DNA of 64,000 bases, taken from contig CACEMG010000001.1 in assembly GCA_902560565.1 (NCBI GenBank), positions 102,194 to 166,193 on the forward strand, in the 5' to 3' direction. The stretch comes from an uncultured Pelagibacteraceae bacterium. GTDB taxonomy: Bacteria > Pseudomonadota > Alphaproteobacteria > Pelagibacterales > Pelagibacteraceae. The first letter of the stretch is position 1, and each line of letters opens with the position of its first letter. The translations under genes were made by a program, and so were the position numbers. Under the pieces are notes generated by a model, which did not search any database, was not told the DNA's origin, and saw only the letters and a list, made by a program, of their open reading frames with translations. Positions 11,427 to 22,586 of the stretch are shown piece after piece.

Positions 11427-12432
11427 ATTGTTTTTTTTTCTTACTAATAGTGTAAAAACGGACGAAAATAAAATTAAATCTTTTGCGAATGACAAAGGCA
11501 TTCTTGCAATTATGTATCATAGATTTAATGAGAACAAATATCCATCAACTAATATACGTATGGAAATTTTCCAAAAACACATGGAAATCATATCAGAAAA
11601 AAATTATAATTTTTTGAGTCCAAAAGATTTCGATAAAAATTTTTCAGAGGTTAAGAAGAATAAAAAAATACTAATTACTATTGATGATGGGTTTTCGTCC
11701 TTTTATGAACATGCTTGGCCATATTTAAAAGAGAAAAAAATTCCATTTATATTATTTATTTCTACCGAAGCAGTTGGGAAGAATGGTTATATGAATTGGA
11801 AACAAATTAGAGAAATAGAGAGAGAGAACTTTGCATTTATAGGTAATCATTCTCATTCACATGAATATCTATTAGAATTCAGCTTTGAAGCCTTTAAAAA
11901 AGATATATTAAAATCTATAAAAATTTTTGAAAGTAATTTAGGATATAATCCAATTTATTTTTCCTATCCATTCGGTGAATTTAGTTTTGATCAAACCTTG
12001 TTTATTAAAAAACATTTTAAGTATGCTTTTGGCCAACACTCAGGTGTTATAGATGTAAATAAAAACCCGCATGAGCTTCCGAGGTTTCCTATTAATGAAA
12101 AGTACGGAGATTTGGAAAGATTTAAATTTAATATAGATTTATTACCTTTAGAATATAAAAAAATAATACCTGAGGATAAATATATAATAGATAATAATCC
12201 TCCTAATTTAGAAGTTGAATTTTTTGAAAATCAAAAAAATATAGCAAATATTAATTGTTTTTCAGATGAAGGTGCTGGGTGGAAAAAAACAAATATAAAA
12301 TTTAAAAATAATAAGTTAATTGTTAATTTCTCAGATAAATTTAATTTCAGAAGAGGAAGAATTAATTGTTCTCTAAATGATACTGTTGGTTGGAGATGGT
12401 TTGGTTTACAGTTCTCCGTCAAACTTGATTAA
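11374..12432 (+). CDS. Polysaccharide deacetylase (NodB-like) with signal peptide; start could be ATG 11374 or TTG 11428
   Basis: GILAIMYHRF, ITIDDGFSSFYEHAWPYLKEKKIPFILFIS, GNHSHSHEYL, YFSYPFGEF. Confidence 0.85.
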   Translation: MSPNKIFSPVASIINIFILFFFLTNSVKTDENKIKSFANDKGILAIMYHRFNENKYPSTNIRMEIFQKHMEIISEKNYNFLSPKDFDKNFSEVKKNKKILITIDDGFSSFYEHAWPYLKEKKIPFILFISTEAVGKNGYMNWKQIREIERENFAFIGNHSHSHEYLLEFSFEAFKKDILKSIKIFESNLGYNPIYFSYPFGEFSFDQTLFIKKHFKYAFGQHSGVIDVNKNPHELPRFPINEKYGDLERFKFNIDLLPLEYKKIIPEDKYIIDNNPPNLEVEFFENQKNIANINCFSDEGAGWKKTNIKFKNNKLIVNFSDKFNFRRGRINCSLNDTVGWRWFGLQFSVKLD

Positions 12433-13580
12433 ATAATATTTTTAAGCTGAATACTTGTTGGTAATAATTTTACCTTATCAAAATCTTGTAAATTATTCTG
12501 TTTTATAATTTGTTTAATTATTTTTGTATATTCTTTACCTGTTGCTGCGTACTTATCTAGGAAATCTGCTAATATCAGGCTATCTAGTTCTTGATCACTA
12601 TCTCTCATATTTGCTCTCTCAGATCTGAACTCTTTGTAGCTTCCGTGAGTATTTAAATTTCTCTGATAAGCTCTTACGGAAGCTTTCAAAACTTTAAATT
12701 TCATTACTTTATGTTTTTCCTCCGAGTCTATTCCCGCAGGTTTTATTCCTTCACCTGACCATGTCCACTGACCAAAGAGTGCATTACCTTCAATTGCAAA
12801 TCTTGAGGTACCCCAGCCACTTTCCTTTGCTGCTTGAGCGATCGCTAAAGAAACCGGAACAATATCCATCCTTACTTTTAAAGTAGATAAATCTTTATTT
12901 AGAACTCCATATTGTTTAAATTTGGAGTTCAACCATCTTTTTTCTGCATCTGAATTTTTATTTTTATTTAAGATTTTGAAAAGTTTTTTTCTGTCAAATT
13001 TTATTCTATTATTTTCCTCAAGTATTAAAGGCAGCACAATTTTTATAAATAAATTTTTCTTTTTTTTAGTACTCTCAATATTTCTAATTTCAGAGGGGAG
13101 CAAAGAAAGGTTTATTGGTTTTACTATTTTATTTTTTCTCACATTTTCTAAATTATATTTCGTATCTTTGAAAAGTTGATTTATTGTATTAGCACTCAGC
13201 CTAACAGTATCAGTAGGAACTTCCTCTATTGAAAATATATCCTCAAACAAATTTTCAAGATCTAATCCTTCATCAACATTTTTTTGATTTATTGATTTGC
13301 CATCCAAAACTTTTTGAAAATTTACATTTGAAGTATTATCAATTGTAGATTTACTTGCCTTGATATCTTCTTTAATATTTACTGAGAGAGGTATAAGGGT
13401 AAAAATTATAATTAATCCAAAGCTTGATATTGCCGTTAAATAGAAACTTTTTAAATCTTTTAAAAAAAAATTTGATTTTTTCTTTTTAATTGTGAAGCCT
13501 TGATCAATAAGAATTTTTTTAATTGAGTTTAAATTTATTTTTTTATTCTTTAACACAACTAGATTTTTAAGCTTTTTCAA
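12429..13580 (-). CDS. Bax-like membrane-anchored glucosaminidase-domain protein
   Basis: N-terminal TM; MDIVPVSLAIAQAAKESGWGTSRFAIEGNALFGQWTWS. Confidence 0.85.
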   Translation of the reverse strand: MKKLKNLVVLKNKKINLNSIKKILIDQGFTIKKKKSNFFLKDLKSFYLTAISSFGLIIIFTLIPLSVNIKEDIKASKSTIDNTSNVNFQKVLDGKSINQKNVDEGLDLENLFEDIFSIEEVPTDTVRLSANTINQLFKDTKYNLENVRKNKIVKPINLSLLPSEIRNIESTKKKKNLFIKIVLPLILEENNRIKFDRKKLFKILNKNKNSDAEKRWLNSKFKQYGVLNKDLSTLKVRMDIVPVSLAIAQAAKESGWGTSRFAIEGNALFGQWTWSGEGIKPAGIDSEEKHKVMKFKVLKASVRAYQRNLNTHGSYKEFRSERANMRDSDQELDSLILADFLDKYAATGKEYTKIIKQIIKQNNLQDFDKVKLLPTSIQLKNII

Positions 13581-14119
13581 TCAGCCTCTACTTGTTTAAT
13601 TTCAGGAATATAATGTTGTAGTAGATTTTGCACACCACGCTTTAAAGTAATAGTTGAGCTCGGACATCCAGAGCAACTTCCTTGAAGTTTTACTTTAACT
13701 ACTCCATCCTTGTAATTTAAAAATTTAATATCTCCACCATCGTTAGCGACAGCAGGCTTTACTTTGGACTCTAAAATATGAATAATTTTCTTCTCAATAT
13801 CCTTGTAGTCTTTTATACTTTCATTTTTTAAATTTTTATCAATTATCAACGTATTGCCTTCTTCATAAAATTCATTAATTAAAGAAATTACAATATGTTT
13901 AATATCCTCCCACTCTATATTTTGATTTTTATTTACAGATAAAAAATCTGAACCAAGAAATAAGCTTTCTACACCATTAATTGCTAAAATATTTTTTATC
14001 AAACTATTATCAAAATTGTCTTTATTGGAAAATTCCATCGCATCAATGTTTGAGATTTTTCTCCCGGGTAAAAATTTTAAAGAATTTGGATTTGGAGTTT
14101 CTTGAGTTTGAATGAACAT
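13577..14119 (-). CDS. NifU-like Fe-S scaffold/carrier (Nfu_N + NifU C-terminal)
   Basis: MFIQTQETPNPNSLKFLPG; VANDGGDIKFLNYKDGVVKVKLQGSCSGCPSSTITLKRGVQNLL. Confidence 0.95.
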   Translation of the reverse strand: MFIQTQETPNPNSLKFLPGRKISNIDAMEFSNKDNFDNSLIKNILAINGVESLFLGSDFLSVNKNQNIEWEDIKHIVISLINEFYEEGNTLIIDKNLKNESIKDYKDIEKKIIHILESKVKPAVANDGGDIKFLNYKDGVVKVKLQGSCSGCPSSTITLKRGVQNLLQHYIPEIKQVEAD

Positions 14120-14162
14120 ATAATTATATATAGTTATTAATATTCAAATTTGAAGTATTTTT

Positions 14163-15164
14163 TTAAAAACCTATTTTTTGTTTGATATCTTCTACCTTTT
14201 TTCTGGCAATTTTTTCTGCTAGTACTGAGCCAGACGCCAAAACTTCATCAATATATTTTTTGTCTTTTAAAAGTTTATTAATTTCATTCGATATAGGGCA
14301 AATTTTCTCCACTAAAACTTCAGCTAGTTTATTCTTAAAATCTGAAAAATTTTTTCCTTTAAATTCATTTATGGTTGAGTTTAAACTTTGATTTTGCAAA
14401 CTCGAAAATATTCCATAAAGGTTTATTAACTCTGGTCTTTTATTTAAATTTTCATCACTTTCAGGAAGTTCGGCACTATCAGTTTTTGCTTTTTTTATCT
14501 TATTTATAATCTGATCTTTTTCATCAGACATATTTATTCTACTCTGATCTGATGGATCAGATTTGCTCATTTTTTTTGTTCCATCTTTTAAGCTCATTAT
14601 CCTTGAAAAATTTTCTTGTATCAAAGGTTCTGGTGGAATTAAAAATCCTGGGCAATTAAAATCTGAATTAAATTTTTGAGCTATATCTCTTGTAAGTTCT
14701 AAATGTTGTTTTTGATCTTCCCCTACAGGAACATGAGTTGCATCGTACAAAAGTATATCAGAAGCCATTAGTATTGGATAAATGTAAAGACCAACACTAG
14801 CTTTTTCCTTATCTTTACCAGCCTTCTCCTTAAATTGTGTCATTCTATTTAACCATCCCATTCTTGCTATACATCCGAGCAACCAAGCGCCTTCCGAATG
14901 TGACGGGACCATTGATTGATTGAATATAATACTTTTTTTTGGATCTAGTCCACTGGCTAAAAACGCTGCTGTAGTTTCTCTAATATTTTTTTTTAAGGTT
15001 TTTGGATCCTGTTTTACCGTTATCGCATGTAAATCTACAACGCAGTAAATACAATTATTTTTTTCGTCCTTTTGTAAATTTACAAAATTTTTAATTGCTC
15101 CTAAGTAATTGCCTAAATGCAGGTTTCCAGTTGGTTGAACTCCAGAAAATATTTTTTTTGACAT
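14163..15164 (-). CDS. trpS: Tryptophanyl-tRNA synthetase
   Basis: [27 protein letters not shown] motif. Confidence 0.98.
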   Translation of the reverse strand: MSKKIFSGVQPTGNLHLGNYLGAIKNFVNLQKDEKNNCIYCVVDLHAITVKQDPKTLKKNIRETTAAFLASGLDPKKSIIFNQSMVPSHSEGAWLLGCIARMGWLNRMTQFKEKAGKDKEKASVGLYIYPILMASDILLYDATHVPVGEDQKQHLELTRDIAQKFNSDFNCPGFLIPPEPLIQENFSRIMSLKDGTKKMSKSDPSDQSRINMSDEKDQIINKIKKAKTDSAELPESDENLNKRPELINLYGIFSSLQNQSLNSTINEFKGKNFSDFKNKLAEVLVEKICPISNEINKLLKDKKYIDEVLASGSVLAEKIARKKVEDIKQKIGF

Positions 15165-15169
15165 ATGAT

Positions 15170-16699
15170 TTAGTACTTTAATTTAATATCAGAGATTTTG
15201 AAAGCTTTTGTAAAGATTGATATAAGTATATAGATAACAACCGTTATCGAAACAATTAAAATTATAGTTAAAAGTTTATATTTACTTTCATAAACCAAAA
15301 AATCCTCAAAGTAGTAAATTAAATTATAGAATAAGTAAGATGAAATAATTGATGCAAATATTATTTTAAAAATAGAAAAATTTAAAACACTGTCAAAGAT
15401 AAAATATTTTTTTTTAATTAAAAAATTAAATAATATAGCAGCATAAAACCACGATGATATAGTTGTAGCAATTGGAATTATTATAAATCCAGTGTCTGGA
15501 AAAAAATATAAGCTAATACAAACATTAATAATCACCGAGTATAAAGAATATATAAAAGGAGTTTGGGTATTATGTCTTGCAAAAATATAACTTGAAAAAA
15601 CTTTTATAAGAGCAAACGCAGGGAGTCCAATAGCAAAGAAGAAAAGAGCATCTGATGAATTTTTTACACTTTGATGATCAAATGAGCCATATCCAAAAAG
15701 TGCTGAAGTGATTTGTTCAGATGAAATCAAGAGCGCAAAAGTTGCAGGTAAACATAAAAATAAACTTAATTCTAAAGACTTGTTTTGAATAAATTTTATT
15801 TTCTTAAAGTTATTTTGGTCTACATACTTACTTAAGTTTGGTAATAAGACTGTCCCAATCGCAATTCCTGCTATGGCTAAATTAATTTGATATATTCTAT
15901 CAGCATAATAAAGGTAAGAAACAGCACTGGCTTGAAATGAAGCAATTATAGTACCAACTAAAATATTTATTTGTGTTACACCTGATGAAAAAATACTAGG
16001 AAGTAATTTTTTAAAAAAAAATTTTAATTTTTTATCTAGTTTTATTTTAAATGAAAATTTTGGAAAATAATATTTTCTAGTAAAAAAAACTAAAAATATT
16101 AATTGTAAAATACCAGCTGCAGTAACAGCATATGACAAATAAAAAACAAGTGTGTCATTTAAATAACTTGCAAAAAGAAGAGTCAAAATTAAAAATACAT
16201 TCAAAATTATAGGTGCGGCAGAAGCGGCAGCAAATTTATTGTATGAATTAAGAATAGCACCAAAGAAAGAAGATAAACTTACAAATATTAGAAAAGGGAA
16301 AGTTATTCTAGTTAAGTAAATCGTTAATTCCAATTTTTCACCACTATCTGAAAAACCAGGAGCAATAAGAAAAACAAATACCGGCATAAAGATCTCAACT
16401 AACAAAACTAGAAATAAGAGACCTAGAACAAGAAAATTGAAAACGTTATTGGCAAATTTCTTTGAATTATCTTTTCCTTTTTGTTGCTCAGACATATAAC
16501 TAGGCACAAAAGCAGAATTGAAAGTTCCTTCTGAAAAAAGTCTCCTGAACGTATTAGGTATCCTAAAAGCGACAAAAAAAGCATCAGCTATCGGTCCAGA
16601 CCCTAAATAAATGGCAATTAAAACATCTCTTATGTATCCTAAAACTCTACTAATGATAACAAAGAAACTGTAGGTGGTTGTTGACTTAATTAAATTCAT
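15170..16699 (-). CDS. murJ: Lipid II flippase MurJ/MviN
   Basis: [59 protein letters not shown]. Confidence 0.96.
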   Translation of the reverse strand: MNLIKSTTTYSFFVIISRVLGYIRDVLIAIYLGSGPIADAFFVAFRIPNTFRRLFSEGTFNSAFVPSYMSEQQKGKDNSKKFANNVFNFLVLGLLFLVLLVEIFMPVFVFLIAPGFSDSGEKLELTIYLTRITFPFLIFVSLSSFFGAILNSYNKFAAASAAPIILNVFLILTLLFASYLNDTLVFYLSYAVTAAGILQLIFLVFFTRKYYFPKFSFKIKLDKKLKFFFKKLLPSIFSSGVTQINILVGTIIASFQASAVSYLYYADRIYQINLAIAGIAIGTVLLPNLSKYVDQNNFKKIKFIQNKSLELSLFLCLPATFALLISSEQITSALFGYGSFDHQSVKNSSDALFFFAIGLPAFALIKVFSSYIFARHNTQTPFIYSLYSVIINVCISLYFFPDTGFIIIPIATTISSWFYAAILFNFLIKKKYFIFDSVLNFSIFKIIFASIISSYLFYNLIYYFEDFLVYESKYKLLTIILIVSITVVIYILISIFTKAFKISDIKLKY

Positions 16700-16752
16700 A
16701 AATCATATTAGTCTTATAAATTAGTTCTATTTCTATATCTATTGAATAAAAA

Positions 16753-19041
16753 ATGAAAAAAAAAAAAATTGAGCATTACTCAGATAAAGAAGCATTAGAC
16801 TTCCATCATAATAAAAAATCAGGCAAGATTGAGATTATATCTTCAAAACCAATGACTACTAAAAGAGATCTGGCACTAGCTTATTCGCCTGGGGTAGCTG
16901 CTCCTGTGAAAGCAATATCAAAAAACCCTGAAGCGGCATATGATTATACCAGTAAAGGAAATTTAGTTGCCGTGATAAGTAACGGCTCTGCAATTTTAGG
17001 AATGGGAAATCTTGGAGCACTTGCCTCTAAACCAGTCATGGAAGGTAAGGCTGTCCTTTTTAAACGTTTCGCTGATATAAATTCGATCGATATAGAAATT
17101 GACTCTTCAGATCCAGAAGAAATTATAAAAAGTATTAAAAGTATATCTGGAAGTTTTGGGGGAATAAACTTAGAAGATATAGCCGCACCGGATTGTTTTA
17201 TTATTGAGGAAAAATTGAAGAAATTATTAGATATTCCAGTTTTTCATGATGATCAACATGGTACCGCTATTATTACTACTGCTGCACTTATTAATGCTTT
17301 AGATATTTCAAAAAAATCAATAAAAAAAATAAAAGTTGTTGTAAATGGAGCGGGAGCTTCTGCTATTGCCTGTACAAATTTATTAAAGAAAACTGGAGTA
17401 CCTCACAAAAATATAACAATGCTTGATAGTAAAGGAGTAATCTATACGGGAAGAGATAATTTAAATCAGTGGAAAATTTCTCACGCAGTGGATACAAAAA
17501 AAAGAACTCTAGCAGATGTAATTGATGGAGCAGATGTATTTTTAGGTTTATCCTCAAAAAGTATTTTGTCCAAAAAAATGGTTAGTAAAATGTCAAAAAA
17601 TCCAATAATTTTTGCATGTGCAAATCCAGACCCTGAAATAACTCCAGAAGAAGTTGAGGAAGTAAGAAAAGATGCAATTATTGCAACTGGAAGATCTGAT
17701 TACCCAAACCAGGTTAATAATCTTATTGGGTTTCCATATATTTTTAGAGGTGCTCTTGATGTCAGGGCAAAAACTATAAATGAAGAAATGAAAATAGCTG
17801 CAGCAAACGCTATTGCTTCTTTGGCAAGAGAGCGAGTACCTGATGAAGTGGTTGCTGCAATGGGTGGCGAAAGACCATCATATGGAAAAGATTATATTAT
17901 TCCATCAACTTTTGATCCTAGATTAATTAGCGTGATACCGGTTGCAGTAGCAAAAGCAGCTATGAAGACTGGTGTAGCTCGAAAAAAAATAGAAAATTTT
18001 GAAACTTATTCTGAACAACTCAAACAAAGATTAGATCCGTCAGTAACGATTATGCAAGGTATAAATAACCAAATTAAGAAATATCAGAAAAGAGTTGTTT
18101 TTGCTGATGGAGAAGATGAAGAAACTTTAAAGGCAGCAATTGCTTTTAAAAAAGGTGGATTAGGAATTCCGATAATTGTAGCTAAAGAAGAAATTATTAA
18201 AAAGAAATTAAAAGAAATTGGATATAGTGAAAATCTTGATATTGAAATTATTAATTCAAAAAATAAACTTCTTCGTGATAAATATGTAAAATACTTATTT
18301 GAAAAACTCCATAGGAAAGAGGGTCTTTTAGAAAGAGATTGCGATAAATTAATTAGAAACGACAGGGTTGTTTGGTCCTCATGTATGGTTGAGTGTGGTG
18401 ATGCAGATGCAATGGTTACAGGAAATACTAGAAGATATTCGTCATCTCTTAAAAAAGTAATTAAAGTAGTTGATGCAAGACCTGGCGAAATAATGTTTGG
18501 GTTAAATATGATAGTTAATAAAGGTAAAACAGTATTTATTGCTGACACTGCTGTTAATGAATACCCAACATCAAAGCAAATGGCTGAAATCGCTATATCT
18601 GCCTCTAGAGTTGTCAGATTATTTGGATTTGATCCCAAAGTTGCTTTTTTATCTCACTCAACTTTTGGTCAGCCAATAACAAGTAGAACTAAACATATAA
18701 GAGACGCTGTTGATATTTTAAAATCAATGAAAGTAGACTTTAAATTTGATGGAGATATGCAGCCAGATGTTGCTTTAAGTGAGGAATACAAAGATTTGTA
18801 TCCATTTTCAGAAATAGTAGGAAAAGCAAATATTTTGGTGATGCCTGGACAGCACAGCGCTGCTATAGCTTATAAAATAATGAAAACTTTGGGTGGAGCA
18901 AAAGTAATTGGCCCCCTTCTTATAGGACTTGGTAGAGCAATTGAAATTGTTCCATTAAGGTCCTCGACATCAGAGATACTAAATCTTGCATCCGTAGCTG
19001 CATACTCCGCGGGTGTAATTAATTATGGAAAAGTTAATTAA
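16753..19041 (+). CDS. maeB: NADP-dependent malic enzyme fused to phosphotransacetylase-like domain
   Basis: LAYSPGVAAPVKAI, FHDDQHGTAIITTAAL, C-terminal PTA-like domain (PGQHSAAIAYKIMKTLGGAKVIGPLLIGL). Confidence 0.95.
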   Translation: MKKKKIEHYSDKEALDFHHNKKSGKIEIISSKPMTTKRDLALAYSPGVAAPVKAISKNPEAAYDYTSKGNLVAVISNGSAILGMGNLGALASKPVMEGKAVLFKRFADINSIDIEIDSSDPEEIIKSIKSISGSFGGINLEDIAAPDCFIIEEKLKKLLDIPVFHDDQHGTAIITTAALINALDISKKSIKKIKVVVNGAGASAIACTNLLKKTGVPHKNITMLDSKGVIYTGRDNLNQWKISHAVDTKKRTLADVIDGADVFLGLSSKSILSKKMVSKMSKNPIIFACANPDPEITPEEVEEVRKDAIIATGRSDYPNQVNNLIGFPYIFRGALDVRAKTINEEMKIAAANAIASLARERVPDEVVAAMGGERPSYGKDYIIPSTFDPRLISVIPVAVAKAAMKTGVARKKIENFETYSEQLKQRLDPSVTIMQGINNQIKKYQKRVVFADGEDEETLKAAIAFKKGGLGIPIIVAKEEIIKKKLKEIGYSENLDIEIINSKNKLLRDKYVKYLFEKLHRKEGLLERDCDKLIRNDRVVWSSCMVECGDADAMVTGNTRRYSSSLKKVIKVVDARPGEIMFGLNMIVNKGKTVFIADTAVNEYPTSKQMAEIAISASRVVRLFGFDPKVAFLSHSTFGQPITSRTKHIRDAVDILKSMKVDFKFDGDMQPDVALSEEYKDLYPFSEIVGKANILVMPGQHSAAIAYKIMKTLGGAKVIGPLLIGLGRAIEIVPLRSSTSEILNLASVAAYSAGVINYGKVN

Positions 19042-19046
19042 TTAAA

Positions 19047-19340
19047 ATGTTAACTGAGATTCTGCTATTATCAATTTTATATTTTATTTTTCTATGGTCC
19101 AAGGCTTGGATAAAATATTTTAATAATATGGACAAAAGATTTGGAAATTCTGTTTGGAGATGGAGTTATGATTATCCAGTAAAAGGTAAAAGAGATATAT
19201 CAATATTAGATGATAAAAATTTTGTTTTATTGAGAAGAAAAAGAAATAGAGCGGTAACAGTAATGTACTCTATAGTTTTTTTAAGCTTTATAATTTTAAT
19301 GTCATTTGTCAGTCAAATTTTATTAATAATTTTAACTTAA
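19047..19340 (+). CDS. Small hypothetical protein with two hydrophobic segments
   Basis: 97-aa ORF directly downstream of maeB. Confidence 0.6.
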   Translation: MLTEILLLSILYFIFLWSKAWIKYFNNMDKRFGNSVWRWSYDYPVKGKRDISILDDKNFVLLRRKRNRAVTVMYSIVFLSFIILMSFVSQILLIILT

Positions 19341-19930
19341 TTTTTTTGAATTCTCAGATCGTCTATTAATAATATACTTGCAATTACCCTCTCAACATCG
19401 GGTATCATTTTTCCTTCCTCAATTACCTTCTTCTGTTCTTCTTTTGATTGTGCAATACCATAAATATAGATTTTCTTTTTATACGTATCAATGTTGTAAT
19501 TAGTCGATTTAATATTCTTATTTAAAACTAGCGCTGTTCTAAGCTGAGATGTAATTAAAAGGTCTTTTGCTGACTGTTTAAAATTAAACTCCTCTTTTAT
19601 AATGATATTATTTCTAACAGATCTAACACCTTTTGTTTCCCAAGCCATTTTTGTAATCTTTAGTTTCTCCTCTGGATCGTCAACTTTTCCAGTTAAAAAT
19701 ATTCTCCCATCTAAAACTTTTGTATTTACCGATAAAAGATATTTTTTATCTACAAGTAGTAGTCTGGCTGTTAAGTTTTTTTGCATTATATTATCATCAA
19801 TTTGGGTTCCTAAAGATCTTGGATCAATCGCAATACTAACTCCCGTACCAAAGAGCCCCTGGGACGAGGTTCCCACACATCCATTTATCATTATTAAAAA
19901 TATTAAATATAGTAAAAATTTATTTATCAT
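19337..19930 (-). CDS. BON-domain lipoprotein
   Basis: MINKFLLYLIFLIMINGC lipobox; two BON-like repeats. The ATG at 19930 overlaps the rsmI stop as ATGA and is preferred to the 19948 start. Confidence 0.82.
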   Translation of the reverse strand: MINKFLLYLIFLIMINGCVGTSSQGLFGTGVSIAIDPRSLGTQIDDNIMQKNLTARLLLVDKKYLLSVNTKVLDGRIFLTGKVDDPEEKLKITKMAWETKGVRSVRNNIIIKEEFNFKQSAKDLLITSQLRTALVLNKNIKSTNYNIDTYKKKIYIYGIAQSKEEQKKVIEEGKMIPDVERVIASILLIDDLRIQKN

Positions 19931-20784
19931 TTTTTTAATTGAAGACAAAAATTATAAATTTCTTTTTTTGATATATCTTTATTTTTTTTAATCTCACTTA
20001 CAACATCTTTGATGCTCAATTTTTTCATTAGTTTTTTTATTAATTTTTTATCATCTTCGTCTAATTTAGTTTTTGATTCGGTTTTATATTTTTCGGAAAG
20101 TACTAATGTAATTTCTCCTCTTAGTTCGTGTTTAAAATCTTTTATTTTTGAAACATCAAATCTAAAATGTTGTTCATACATTTTGGTTAATTCTTTACAT
20201 ATCAAAATTTTTCTATCAGTAAAATATTTTTCTATATATGAGGAACTTTTTTTAAATTTTTTTGCTGAAATAAAAAAAACAATTGTTAAATTTAATTTTG
20301 ATAGATGCGTTAAATCTTTTTTAATATTTTTATTTTTTTCTGGAAAAAAACCATAAAAAATAAATTTATCTGAAAAACCACTTATTGATACAGCTGAAGT
20401 TACAGATGAAGGCCCAGGAATTGAGTATATATTTAATTCCTTTCTTATACATTCATTTACGAGGATAGATCCTGGGTCTGATATACATGGTGTTCCAGCA
20501 TCAGAAATAATTGAAACTATTTTATCATTTTCAATTAAATCAATTACTTTTTTTAAACTCTTTTTCTCATTAAATTTATGGTAAGCAAAAAGTTCTTTAT
20601 TTTTAATATTGTATTTATCTAAAATTTTTTTTGATACTCTTGTATCTTCACATAAAATTAGGTTTGATAATTTAAGAATTTTAAGCGCATTTAGAGTTAT
20701 ATCCATCATATTGCCTATTGGTGTAGAGACCACATATAAACCACTTTTGAAGTCTATAATTTTTTTTTGATCTAATGGAATCAT
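19927..20784 (-). CDS. rsmI: 16S rRNA (cytidine-2'-O)-methyltransferase
   Basis: GLYVVSTPIGNMMDITLNALKIL; SDAGTPCISDPGSILV; IPGPSSVTSAVS. Confidence 0.96.
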   Translation of the reverse strand: MIPLDQKKIIDFKSGLYVVSTPIGNMMDITLNALKILKLSNLILCEDTRVSKKILDKYNIKNKELFAYHKFNEKKSLKKVIDLIENDKIVSIISDAGTPCISDPGSILVNECIRKELNIYSIPGPSSVTSAVSISGFSDKFIFYGFFPEKNKNIKKDLTHLSKLNLTIVFFISAKKFKKSSSYIEKYFTDRKILICKELTKMYEQHFRFDVSKIKDFKHELRGEITLVLSEKYKTESKTKLDEDDKKLIKKLMKKLSIKDVVSEIKKNKDISKKEIYNFCLQLKK

Positions 20785-20815
20785 TAATGAATATAATTAT
20801 AATAAAGATTAATAA

Positions 20816-21964
20816 ATGAAAGCAGATATTAAAAAATTTTTAATAGTAATAATATTGATGTTATTTACTAAATTTGCTCAGGCAAATAGTGAAATCAAAA
20901 TTGGGCTATTGGCACCTTTTTCAGGTGAATTTGCAAGCATCGGAAAATCAGTATTTAGTTCAGCGAGAATCGCTCTAAATAAAATAAATAACAATATGAT
21001 TAGTATTTTACCAAGAGATACTAAAGGCAACAATTTTGAAACACTTAAACGAGTGGAGGAGTTATATGTTGAAGGTGTTAGGATTTTTATTGGACCAGTT
21101 TTTAATAAAAATCTAAAAGGTCTAGAAAAATTCCAGGATGCATACTTTTTATCTTTAACAAATAAAATTTTGAATAATCCCAAGAATGTCATAAGCGTAG
21201 GTATAAATGCTAGATCACAATTTAATGCTATTAAAAAATATCAAAAATTAAATGATCTAACAGAAACACTCATTTTAATACCAAAAAAAGATTATAAACA
21301 AGAGATAGAACAGGCTATTAAAGAAACTAAATTTAGAGCAAAGAAAGTATTTTACTATGATACGAAACCTACCGAATTAACAAAACAGATAGAAAAAGTT
21401 ACAAAATACCAAATTAGAAAACAAAATTTAGAGGATGAAATTAGGCGTATTGAAGAGTCTAATGAAGATAATAAAGAAAAAAAAATAGAGAATTTAAATA
21501 AAAAGGATACGCTGGGGAAAATAGGATACGATTCTATAGTAATTGCAGATTTTGATGAAAGTTTAAAAAGTGTTACTACTTCACTTTTGTATACCGATGT
21601 ATCTCCAAAAAAAATAAGTTTTATTTCTCTAAATCAATGGTTTGATGAAACTTTGTTCAAAGAAACTGCATCACAACCAATTAGTTTTCCTTCAGTAAAC
21701 AAAGAAAATTTTGAAAAATTTAAAAAAAATTACAAAGAATTCTATAACAGTAATCCTAATCAACTTTCTTTAGTAACTTATGATTTGGTTGGTTTAATAT
21801 ACTATCTCCTTTTACAAAATAATTTTGAAATAAAAGAAAATATTTTTGAAGAAGAAAATAAATTTAAAGGTATGTCTGGTGTATTTCAAATTAAAAGCAA
21901 AAAAATAAATCATGAACTAAATTTTTATAGCGTGAAAAACGGTAAATTTATAAAAATTTTTTAA
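20816..21964 (+). CDS. Penicillin-binding-protein activator / periplasmic ligand-binding-like protein
   Basis: Signal peptide, then IKIGLLAPFSGEFASIGKSVFSSARIAL. Confidence 0.75.
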   Translation: MKADIKKFLIVIILMLFTKFAQANSEIKIGLLAPFSGEFASIGKSVFSSARIALNKINNNMISILPRDTKGNNFETLKRVEELYVEGVRIFIGPVFNKNLKGLEKFQDAYFLSLTNKILNNPKNVISVGINARSQFNAIKKYQKLNDLTETLILIPKKDYKQEIEQAIKETKFRAKKVFYYDTKPTELTKQIEKVTKYQIRKQNLEDEIRRIEESNEDNKEKKIENLNKKDTLGKIGYDSIVIADFDESLKSVTTSLLYTDVSPKKISFISLNQWFDETLFKETASQPISFPSVNKENFEKFKKNYKEFYNSNPNQLSLVTYDLVGLIYYLLLQNNFEIKENIFEEENKFKGMSGVFQIKSKKINHELNFYSVKNGKFIKIF

Positions 21965-22550
21965 GTTTAGTGAACGCTTTCGCTCTATGATCAATTTTGA
22001 ATTTATTTTTAAATTTCATTTGCCCAAAAGTAATTTTTTCTCCATTAGGTATAAATATGGGATCGTAGCCAAAACCATTCTTTCCAATCTTTTTAATTGA
22101 TATTCTTCCCTCAATTTTACCAATTGCATGAATTTTTTTTACTTTGGGTCCATATATGGTAAGGGCACAAATAAATCTTGCTTTAATCCTTTTTTTTTTC
22201 CAATTCTTATCAACCTTATTTAGTTCTTTGAAAACTCTATTAATTGCTTGGTTAAAATTATTATTTTTACCTCCCCACCTTGCGGAGAATATTCCTGGTC
22301 TTTTATTTAAAATATCTATCTCTAGTCCAGAGTCGTCAGCCAGGCAAATCTTGCCAGTTTTTTTAGAAAAATACTTTGATTTAATGTATGAATTTTGCAA
22401 GAAAGTTTTACCTGTTTCTTTTGGGCTTCTGACTTTGTAATCAATAATAGAATACACATTAATATTTTTTGGTAATAACTGCTTGATTTCTCTTACTTTT
22501 CCAGCGTTATTTGAGCCTATTAGTAAATCTTTAATTTTTTTTTTTTTCAT
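21948..22550 (-). CDS. rdgB: Non-canonical purine NTP pyrophosphatase
   Basis: GSNNAGKVREIKQLLP; LADDSGLEIDILNKRPGIFSARWGG; GYDPIFIPNG. Confidence 0.96.
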   Translation of the reverse strand: MKKKKIKDLLIGSNNAGKVREIKQLLPKNINVYSIIDYKVRSPKETGKTFLQNSYIKSKYFSKKTGKICLADDSGLEIDILNKRPGIFSARWGGKNNNFNQAINRVFKELNKVDKNWKKKRIKARFICALTIYGPKVKKIHAIGKIEGRISIKKIGKNGFGYDPIFIPNGEKITFGQMKFKNKFKIDHRAKAFTKLKKFL

Positions 22551-22581
22551 CTGGAAATTTTCTATTTTCTAACCATATAGC
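22551..22581 (+). promoter_or_regulatory. Candidate RpoH-type promoter of grpE
   Basis: CTGG (22551-22554) - 17 nt - ACCATATAGC (22572-22581). Confidence 0.55.
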
Positions 22582-22586
22582 ATTGT

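Noticed and set aside
16700-16752. Glycine riboswitch before maeB
   Set aside because: Only 53 nt of AT-rich spacer, too short and without the conserved paired elements.
16753-16768. A13 run at the maeB start as a programmed slippage site
   Set aside because: Poly-A/Lys runs are everywhere in this AT-rich genome; the reading frame is intact and there is no alternative product.
18084-18638. 184-aa minus-strand ORF
   Set aside because: Antisense to maeB, whose enzyme motifs are clear; sequence looks like a shadow ORF.
19602-19991. 129-aa plus-strand ORF
   Set aside because: Antisense to BON lipoprotein and rsmI end.
20009-20356. 115-aa plus-strand ORF
   Set aside because: Antisense to rsmI; low-complexity hydrophobic shadow.
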